Origin: Chrysophaeum taylorii
Taxonomy: Eukaryota > Sar > Pelagophyceae > Pelagomonadales > Pelagomonadaceae
Assembly: GCA_029834535.1 (NCBI GenBank)
Contig: JAQMWT010000026.1
Coordinates: 1 to 38,607, forward strand
DNA: 38,607 nt
Reading direction: 5' to 3'
A program made the position numbers and the translations under genes. The notes below the pieces were generated by a model, which saw only the letters and a program-made list of their open reading frames with translations, was not told the DNA's origin and did not search any database. Of this stretch, positions 8,631 through 15,595 are shown in pieces; the stretch's first letter is position 1; the number at the start of each line of letters is the position of its first letter.

Positions 8631-9422
8631 TCTGAAGTGACCATTGGAGTTCTCAAGAATCGAACTTCCGCCTCGCCACAAGACCAGCATGGAATTGTGC
8701 TTTACAATGATGCATTCGATGCGACTCCGCAGGTAGTGCAGATGTTCCCGACAGCTAAGCTTGCTGTGCAATACGGAAACATCCAAACTTGGACGCCAGT
8801 TGGTAAACCATGGAGTTATGACAGTCTATGGCGTTCTATTCGTATCAGAGCGAATCACCAGCACATTCCTTCCGGTGATCAGACTGCTGGAAAAGCTGAA
8901 GACCAACTTGAATGCCCTGCATACGAGGAAGATATCATCCCTCATTTCGCGTACGTGACGAGTACTCGATTTCTTCTTCCAAGCCAACCGTATTTCTTGA
9001 AGATGGAGTGCGATGTGCCGCTGGAAAAGAGTCACGTATTCCGACCTTATCGGTCACTCCTTCAAGATCTCCGCCTTGTACCTGGTTCCTATTCATCGTA
9101 TTGTGCTGATGAGCCCAACGAAGTTCATGTGGCTGTGGAGCACATTGGTGATGAACCCATTGGTATCGACCCCGAAGTCCCGGTGGTCGAAGGCGAGATT
9201 ATGCCGCATGAAGGATGTGTCAACATACAGCTAGAAGCCATTGATGACGTGTGTCATGCCACTCTTACGGCTGCTGTTGACGACGACGAAGTCGAGGAGG
9301 ATGTCTTGAGTGACAGACCTCCTCCTCAGCCACCTCCAGATGAAGAAGTGAAAAAAACACCAGAAATGGAGATGGAGGCGACTGTTAAGGAGCTGCTATC
9401 TAAGCACGCTTCCTTGGTTTGG

Positions 9423-10290
9423 ATACCCATCACCTACACTTTTGTCGTCGTCTATTTTGCTGGCGCTGGAGGATCAACATTGGGTATCCGGCGATGCAAT
9501 GAGCTATATGGCAGTTCATTTCGCATTGTTCTGGCTTTGGATGCTTGTCCTCAAGCCCGAGCCACCTTTGAACTCAATTTTCCGAAGATTCCCTATGTTT
9601 TGCATGAGTTGGGGAAATCTCATCGTCGTACATACGACTTGGTGTTGTCGTATTTACATTCAGATTTTTGGAAGCACTCTTATTTTCACGCCAGTCCGCC
9701 GTGTATCTATGGATCGACTGCCAATTTGCACTACAGGGACGCACGCAAGGGCGCTACTATTACTTCTTGGGTCCTGCGTCATTTCCGCAACGCACCTTAT
9801 GTGATTGGACGATGGACACTCGAGCAGGAACCATCAGTGATCCCTTTTGTGCATCACCAATTTTATGTGCCGCGTATTGTTGATTTCTATAGTATCACGC
9901 CAGAGCTGCTGTGCTCGCGCACGCGCCTACTTGCTTGCAATGTTCGCTTGGAACTGCCGTTATTATCGCGTGTACCACCGAATTTACGGGACCGTTTTGG
10001 CCCAGCGTTGGGATTTACAGGTGGTCACCCGCTCATTATAGTGAACAGTTTCTCATCTACGCGCCCGGCTATCGGCCCTGCCTTCACGGTGACGCGCAAT
10101 AAGCTCCGCTTAGGACCTCATTTCTCGAACACCCGTCCACTCACGTTGCAGATGCACCAGGAAATTATGACCGTTCCTGCTACGTGGCAATGGGGTGCGA
10201 CAGTTTCCGAGACAGTAGCTATGAAGATGCTTGGCAGTATGGTGCCACCCGCGACTATGACGCGGATTGCGCTAGCAGTGCACAATTCGT
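9423..10290 (+). other. Cytosine-5 DNA methyltransferase domain inside gypsy Pol
   Basis: Ordered motifs of the C5 methyltransferase family are present in frame with Pol. Motif I VVYFAGAGGSTLGI (9447-9485) binds S-adenosylmethionine. Motif II-like VLALDACPQARATFELNFP follows (about 9531-9590). Motif IV is ASPPCIYGS, with the nucleophilic Cys at 9702-9704. Motif VI-like RWTLEQEP keeps the Glu but has Gln for Asn of ENV. Motif VIII-like SRTRLLA comes next. Motif IX-like RPLTLQMHQEI precedes motif X KMLGSMVPPATMTRIA (10224-10270), where GNxVPP is GSMVPP. About 290 residues, the size of a minimal enzyme; the variable region between VIII and IX is present. The family transfers a methyl group to cytosine C5. 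No stop or frameshift interrupts it. Confidence 0.9.
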
Positions 10291-11288
10291 TTGAACCTTC
10301 ACTTCGAAATTTGGGTAAGTTGCGGAATATTGCGACGACTACGCTAGCCCAACCTGATCACCATATTCTACGGTTTTCACCTTTTGCTGTAGAGTCGCGC
10401 ATTCCAACGCTCGACCCTGCCACTCGAAGTGTATCATGGATTGCGCCCGATGAACTCTACTCTTCTGCGAGTCCTGCACCATCCGCTGCTGCCACCACCA
10501 CCCCGCCACCGCCTTCAGTTACATCGCCTGGGACGGCTTCATCTTTTGCAGGGGGCACCGTCGCCACTGCTGTTATGCAGAGCAACCAAGTTGATAACCA
10601 GCCCTCCGCAACTGCTGAAGAAGAAGGCACCGCGAAAGAGCGACCAGCGTATTTCAATACGTACGACGTTCCGTGGGCGGACGCGCCTCACGACGAACAT
10701 GGTCAACCTTCACCGGTGATGCCTCCTCATTTAGCGGATCAGGAGAGCATGCAGGTCATCCCTCCGACCGTCGCGCAGGTCGAAGAGGTGATGACTGAAT
10801 TGGGTATTACAGAGCATCCTGCTTTAGATGATGACGAGAAGCTGATGATGAAGCATTTAATCTCGTATTCGTGGGCATTTTTCGATGATGTGATGAGACC
10901 TGTTGATTCACCTGAAGTGACGCTCCGGTTCAAAGAAGAGAACCCGACTCCCGTCAAACTCTCGCCATATCGGTTATCGAAAGAAAAGATTGAATGTTTG
11001 CGGATGCAGATTGAAGCATGGACCCGAGACGGAGTTATTCGTCCCGCGAATTCTCCATGGGGTTTCCCTATTTTGATGTTGCCTAAGAAAGGTGCTGAGC
11101 CTGGCACTCCCAATGCTTACAGAGCAGCTGTCGACCTACGACGCCTCAATGCATTGCTCAAGGATGATAGCTGGCCGAGTGTGAGCATGGCTGACGCGTT
11201 GATGTTTCTCATTGACAAGTTCTATCGTCCCAGTTTTGATATTCGTTGGGGCTATCACAATTTACGATTGTCGCTGGATGCACAAGAT

Positions 11289-11652
11289 CTTACCCTGATC
11301 GCCGACTGCGGTTGCGATGGAGGACGGTGCCTCATGAATCCTGAGCCTTGCGAGGGCATCCGCCCTCCCGGCGTAGGTTGGCACCTATTCGCCTCCCGGG
11401 CGGGCCGGTTGGCAGCCGGAACGTTCGCAGTGGGACGGGGTATGGCCGGGGGGCGAAGACGGAAGGTTATCGGCGAGTTGGTTGTCAGTCACATCGCGGT
11501 CTCCTCGTCGCATTGCGACAAGCTTGATGGTCACTCTCCGCCGACCGACCTTTCGGCGCTCCTCGTCTACAGGCCCGTGATTCCGGACTGGCTCCTGTCG
11601 GTCCGGCCTGGCTCCCATGCTCGGGAGAGGTCTGAAGTTAGTTAGTTAGTTA
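11289..11652 (+). mobile_element. SINE-like insertion, copy 2 (longest)
   Basis: 364 bp inserted in the Gypsy-2 RT just after motif A. It is bounded by an exact 9-bp duplication of the target, GCACAAGAT, at 11280-11288 and 11653-11661. It starts CTTACCCTGATCGCC and ends in repeated GTTA (about 11637-11652). No protein can be made; frames through it only extend Pol artificially. No clear pol III A/B boxes or tRNA homology were found in it, so 'SINE-like' rests on size, tail and target duplication. Differences from copy 3 are about 3 in 258 bp, far fewer than between the Gypsy-2 LTRs, so it inserted later than Gypsy-2. Confidence 0.85.
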
Positions 11653-12395
11653 GCACAAGATGTGGTCACCTTCACTAGTCCTCTGGGAGCGTACAGCTAC
11701 ATGCGTCAACCTTTGGGAGTCAAACCAGCCGGAAGTTTGTTTTGCAAACAGTTGAACACTGACTTATCACAATGGCTATATCGTGATCTCGTGGCATATA
11801 TCGACGATATTCTCGCCGGTCACGCAGATACAAAGAATCACTTGCAGTGCCTTGTGCAAGTTATGCCCCATCTCGCCTTGAAGGGGTACAGTGCCAAGAT
11901 AAAGAAATTCATTTTATGCAAGAAGTCATTGAGTTTTTGGGTCATTTATCTACCCCGAACGGACTTCTTCCATCACCAAGATCTTTAGAAGCCATCAGAC
12001 ACATGCCAATCCCGGGCACTTTGTCGGATGCTGACCCTAAGAAGCAAGTGCGATCTTTCCTTGGAATGGGGAGCTTTTGCCGGCGTTATGTAAGGAATTT
12101 TGCGAAAGTTGCAGAGCCATTAAGACAACTGACGTTGCCGGACGTGAAATTCACGTGGACGAAAGAGTGTCAGGAAGCTTGGGATGCCATCATCGAGGCT
12201 ATTGTCACGTCGAAGGGCGTCTACCATCCTGATTACTCGTTGCCCTTTTACATTCGAACTGATGCTTCCGCGCATGGGTTGGGTGCTTACCTATTTCAAA
12301 AAGTACCAGTCGTTGACGACGATGGAAGAGAAAGAATCGAAGAGAGAGTTATCGAGTACTGGAGTCGAACCGTGCCTAAGTCGATGAGGAAGTAG
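11653..12395 (+). pseudogene. pol: Gypsy-2 Pol: rest of RT and start of RNase H
   Basis: After the insertion the RT resumes: VVTFTSPLGAYSYMRQPLG, motif B GVKPAGSLFCKQL, motif C YIDD with its Asp pair at 11803-11808, and KGYSAKIKKF. Near 11916-11922 the frame changes by one base, and EVIEFLGHLSTPNGLLPSP continues in the new frame. Then come the thumb (SFLGMGSFCRRYV) and the RNase H start with its first Asp (RTDASAHGLGAYLFQ). It ends at TAG 12393-12395, aligned with Tyr in Gypsy-1 (MRIYEPRRL against MRK*DPRRL), so this is a nonsense mutation. Confidence 0.9.
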
Positions 12396-13679
12396 GATCC
12401 TCGGCGCTTGGAACTCCTCGCAGTACTCTCTGCTCTCGAAAACTTCCGATTTTATATCGAAGGTCATCAGACGAAGTTAGAGACGGATCATCGTAACTTA
12501 ACGTTTCTGCGGGATTCGAATCATACGTCTGGGCAGTTAGCACGATGGGCTATGCGGCTTGCTGCGTTCGATCGGGAGCTCGGATACAAGCCTGGAAGCT
12601 CCCCTGGCATGCGTATTCCGGATTGCCTGTCGCGCAACCCTGTCGACAAATTGATCGAGAAAGATGAAGACGGGGAACCGATCAATGAAGCTTTTTCGAT
12701 TTTCCAAGAAATCCCCACCGATGTCCCTGGCACAGCTTGCTTCACCTTCTCTTCGGTGACGATGCCTATGCTGACGGACAGCGGACCCACCGCAGCTATG
12801 GTAGCAGTTAGTACGCGACAGAACGTACAACCGCCTCAATTCTCGTACGAATCTGAGCCAGTTGAATCCGTCGAACGTCTCCCTTTTGCGGATCAAGCGG
12901 AGGATGAGATCACTCTCGATGAGATAGCGAAAGAACAAGCTGAGGATGAAACATGCAAGCGCATCAGACGAAAACTCGACTCTGAACAGAAAGATCAAGA
13001 CGAGCAGTCATCCGTACCATATGAGATCAATGACAACGTGTTGTATAAGGTTGATGATTCAGCTTCTCAACGTCTTATTGTGGTCCCTCAGTCTATGCAG
13101 AAGCGTGTAATCGCCATGCATCACCGAGGCTTGTTCGGAGGCCATGTAGGACGAGATTCCACAGCGAATCAAATCCTAGAACGGTATTGGTGGCCAAACG
13201 TCTCATCATCCGTTAATGAGTTCGTCAATGCCTGCATTATTTGTCAGAAGATTCGATCCACCATGCCTAAGCGCCATGGCTTGCTCTTTCAACCGAATCG
13301 CGTCGGAGACTGCTATGTCCTAGGTATGGATTTGATTGGACCTCTACGAGGCGCTGACCTGTACACGTACATACTCGCCATGTACGATGCAGCATCACAT
13401 TTCTTGAAATTAGCTTTGATCAACACGAAGCATGATTATTCGAGCTTGAACGCGTTTGTTGACAAGATTTTACTCGAGGGATGTCTCCCACGGTGCATTG
13501 TCACGGATAATGGAAATGAGTTCGCGAACAGGTTATTCCGCACGTTTGTTCGTCAAGTCAACGTACGTTATCGTACTACCCTTACGTATCATCCTCGGAG
13601 TAATCATACTGAGCGTGTCAATCGATTCATCAAAGCCTTCTTGCGAGCTGCGATCGATGAACAGCGTCAGCCAGATTGA
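12396..13679 (+). pseudogene. pol: Gypsy-2 Pol: RNase H end and integrase core
   Basis: Same frame as before the TAG. RRLELLAVLSALENFR and ETDHRNLTFL complete the RNase H acidic residues. A spacer follows (about 12650-12930). The integrase zinc-binding region has His in MHHRGLFGGHVG and Cys in ACIICQK. The catalytic D,D,E are in GMDLIGPL, VTDNGNEF and NHTERVNRFIKAF, all present. The stretch ends at TGA 13677-13679. Gypsy-1 has Trp there (TDWPDF against QPD*SNF), so a TGG-to-TGA change is likely. Confidence 0.9.
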
Positions 13680-14600
13680 TCGAACTTCCTCCCATATGTG
13701 TCATTCATGTACATTAGGATGTACATTCCGGGAACGAAGATTTCACCTTTCATGATGCGTACTGGCAAGCAACCCCTGTTACCACCCGATTACAATCTTT
13801 TGAGTGAACAGCGTGATCTACCGCAATCACGTCATCAGATTTTGGTGGATTTTAAGAACAAGTTTGAATTTTATAGTCGACTCGTTACACGAGCTCATCA
13901 GAAAGCACAGGAGAGTCAAAAGCTCAACTATGATGCCCACCAAGTTGACATCCAGTTTTCCCCAGGTGATTATGTTCTGCGTTTTGTGCCTAAAACACGC
14001 CACAAGCTACGGCCCATTTGGCGCGGACCTTACATGATTACTAGAAAGATCTCTCCCGTCGTTTATGAAATTCAAGACGTTAACGACGATGATGCTGAAT
14101 CGGTTGTAGTATCTGTCCAACAGATTGTGCCTTTGAAAGTGCCAACCATCGACACTTCTTCAGCCCCCCTACATTTACCCTCGGACCGCAACCGGTTCAA
14201 ACATGGTAAGTTCGCGATTTTCAGGGTGAAAGGACGATCCAATGCGTGGAAGAAGCGTATCTATGTTGCCGAAGTCTACGAAGAATATGACTACGACAAT
14301 GATACAGTTGCGCTTCACTATTATACCGATTTGGGACCACGCGATGATCCTCGCGTCTTTGATCCTACTAAGCCTCTGGCTGAGCGGCGCTTAAGACCAG
14401 AATACAAAGATCCTGACGGAGGTAGCTTCACACGCCTACGACCCAACATGGAGGGCTGTGAACCCTGTGTGACTGATTTTCGCCCGGATGAAATCGATGT
14501 CCTCGTCACTAACTTCGGTCTCCACAGCAACAAAGTTCCTGCTGATGTAGCTGAACGAGCTTATCGTACCATTCGTGAGCGTGACCTTCGTCACCCTTGA
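13680..14600 (+). pseudogene. pol: Gypsy-2 Pol: integrase C-terminus and extra module
   Basis: Continues in frame after the TGA. IPGTKISPFMMRTGKQPLLP closes the integrase core. KLRPIWRGPYMITRKISPVV (about 14005-14065) is the GPY/F motif. About 140 further residues follow, conserved with Gypsy-1: HGKFAIFRV, then KKRIYVAEVYEEYDYDNDTV, LHYYTDLGP, RRLRPEYKDPDGGSF and PCVTDFRPDEIDVLV. The first part of this module, rich in Tyr/Trp and small beta-like stretches, resembles a chromatin-reader-sized barrel (Tudor or chromo-barrel type). That is a resemblance only; no family was recognised. The stop is at 14598-14600, 35 bp before the LTR. Confidence 0.85.
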
Positions 14601-14623
14601 AGTCGAGGACGACTTCATCTCAA

Positions 14624-14635
14624 GTAGGGGGCTCC
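14624..14635 (+). promoter_or_regulatory. Gypsy-2 polypurine tract region
   Basis: AGTAGGGGG followed by CTCC lies immediately before the 3' LTR. Gypsy-1 has AGGGGAG followed by TCC in the same place. Such a tract primes plus-strand synthesis. It is short, so the call rests on position and on conservation in both elements. Confidence 0.55.
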
Positions 14636-14966
14636 TGTGGCAGTAATTCCCATTTCCCCCCACTTGCCTGCTTGCCACCTGACTTACCCTGATTGTTGCC
14701 CTGGTATTGACCTTGCGTTTATGGGGGGGGGTCATCTTGACACCTTCACCTGCGCTCCCACTGGGCCCAATGTACCGGGCATTTGTATTGCTTTCTGGCT
14801 GTCTTCTTGATATTACCCTCTTTTGATTGTCCGATTTCGTAATGGCGTGAGGTATTACGCTGAGATCGGGCGTGTGGTGGTTTCACCCGCGGTTCGGGTA
14901 GGGAGAAAGGGTTGTTGAGGCCCCCGGTCCGGCCAGGAGGGGCGGGTATCTGAGAAAACCACTACA
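14636..14966 (+). repeat. Gypsy-2 3' LTR
   Basis: 331 bp, TGTGGCAGTAATT to CCACTACA, the partner of 4806-5134. Most differences cluster in the first 25 bp and in a G run near 14720-14730. The sequence changes abruptly at 14967. Confidence 0.95.
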
Positions 14967-15118
14967 TGCTTTCACTTACCAGGACCGGATGTTCATCTCC
15001 GACGCAGATGTTCATCTTAAGCAGATGGCGTCGTCGTCTGCTGGGTCCACACCGTCTCGCATACATGCTTGACTCGCCCCAGATGTTCACGTTTCACTAT
15101 GATGGGGAAGCACAGGGG

Positions 15119-15127
15119 TATATATAG
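15119..15127 (+). promoter_or_regulatory. TATA-like box in the first 176-bp repeat
   Basis: TATATATAG in the context GGGG...CCCC, repeated in the second copy at 15430-15438. This is the cleanest TATA box in the window. About 25-30 bp downstream in the first copy is the start of the 135-bp middle region. No downstream gene is visible. Confidence 0.4.
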
Positions 15128-15141
15128 CCCCGGGCACTCGC

Positions 15142-15153
15142 ACGTGAACATCT
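15142..15153. repeat. Inverted partner of an upstream 12-bp motif
   Basis: ACGTGAACATCT here is the exact reverse complement of AGATGTTCACGT at 15081-15092 in the first 176-bp repeat. The second repeat keeps AGATGTTCACGT (about 15392-15403), but no inverted partner follows it. Confidence 0.7.
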
Positions 15154-15595
15154 CGCGCGTTCGAATCCGCCCCACCGCTGCGCCGCAAGGAGTGTGTGAG
15201 TGCCTTCGAAGCAGTTGCCGTCGCCAACTGCTGCAGCCCCATCGTCTAGCACACACACTAGACCCCCTTCATCTGGGCGCTTTCACTTACCAGGACCGGA
15301 TGTTCATCTCCGCCGCAGATGTTCATCTTAAGCAGATGGCGCCGTCGTCTGCTGGGTCCCCACCGTCTCGCATACATGCTTGACTCGCCCCAGATGTTCA
15401 CGTTGCACTATGATGGGGAAGCACAGGGGTATATATAGCCCCGGGCACTCGCACACACCAGGACCCGCATTCCTACCCTCACCTTTTGGTAAGGACTGCT
15501 AAGAGGGGGGTGTGTGGGGGGGGGGCATGAGCGATGTGGGTGGGTTTGTGGGGTAAGAGGGATGTGCCTGACGGGCGGAGATAAGTACGCGGGAC

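Larger units (their letters stand above)
8007..11288 (+). pseudogene. pol: Gypsy-2 Pol, 5' part: protease, linker, DNA methyltransferase, start of RT
   Basis: Open from 8007 (after TGA 8004-8006); the first ATG is 8097 in a GCCATGG context. In order from that ATG: aspartic-protease region (residues ~70-180); a linker typical of gypsy elements after the protease (~280-370); an acidic/proline stretch (~395-430); a cytosine-5 methyltransferase (~443-730); a Pro/Ala-rich spacer (~780-850); and RT fingers with GVIRPANSPWGFPILML, AVDLRRLNALL and motif A FDIRWGYHNL (catalytic Asp 11238-11240). The frame is broken after LSLDAQD by the SINE-like insertion at 11289, which adds a false tail ending at 11645. 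The reading frame on the two sides is compatible once the insertion and its duplicated target are discounted. Confidence 0.9.
4806..14966 (+). mobile_element. Gypsy-2: Ty3/gypsy LTR retrotransposon carrying a DNA methyltransferase
   Basis: A 10,161-bp element with matched TG...CA LTRs, a tRNA-type primer-binding site, gag, pol and a purine tract. Pol order is protease, linker, cytosine-5 DNA methyltransferase, RT, RNase H, integrase, C-terminal module. RT before integrase places it in Ty3/gypsy. The LTRs differ at about 12 of 329 positions plus a 2-base gap, so the insertion is not recent. It is inactive: gag is split by TGA, the RT by a SINE-like element, then a frameshift near 11920, TAG at 12393 and TGA at 13677. 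The flanks (gtcatc left, tgcttt right) show no target duplication, so one end has been rearranged. Confidence 0.93.
14968..15454 (+). mobile_element. Pair of 176-bp direct repeats around 135 bp (TRIM-like)
   Basis: 14968-15143 and 15279-15454 are both exactly 176 bp and differ at only about four positions. They run GCTTTCACTTACC to GGGCACTCGCAC. Each carries TATATATAG near its right end (15119-15127 and 15430-15438) and several AGATGTTCAT/C motifs. The 135-bp middle contains GTTCGAATCC and a 7-bp stem GCAGTTG/CAACTGC. Size and layout suit a terminal-repeat retrotransposon in miniature. However, the repeat ends do not follow TG...CA in both copies and no primer site is evident. A local tandem duplication is an alternative. 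Confidence 0.55.

Noticed and set aside
11289..11645. Methyltransferase-RT protein with an extra ~120-residue tail
   Set aside because: The tail is translated SINE-like sequence; the same tail appears as isolated frames at 4346-4582 and 24123-24425 and is bounded by target duplications.
14967..15143. Extension of the Gypsy-2 LTR into the 176-bp repeat
   Set aside because: The 5' LTR is followed by the primer site, not by this sequence, and both LTRs end at the same ACTACA.
15119..15180. Possible tRNA gene using GTTCGAATCC in the 135-bp middle of the TRIM-like unit
   Set aside because: The bases on either side of the T-loop-like sequence do not pair as a T stem, and no acceptor stem closes around it.
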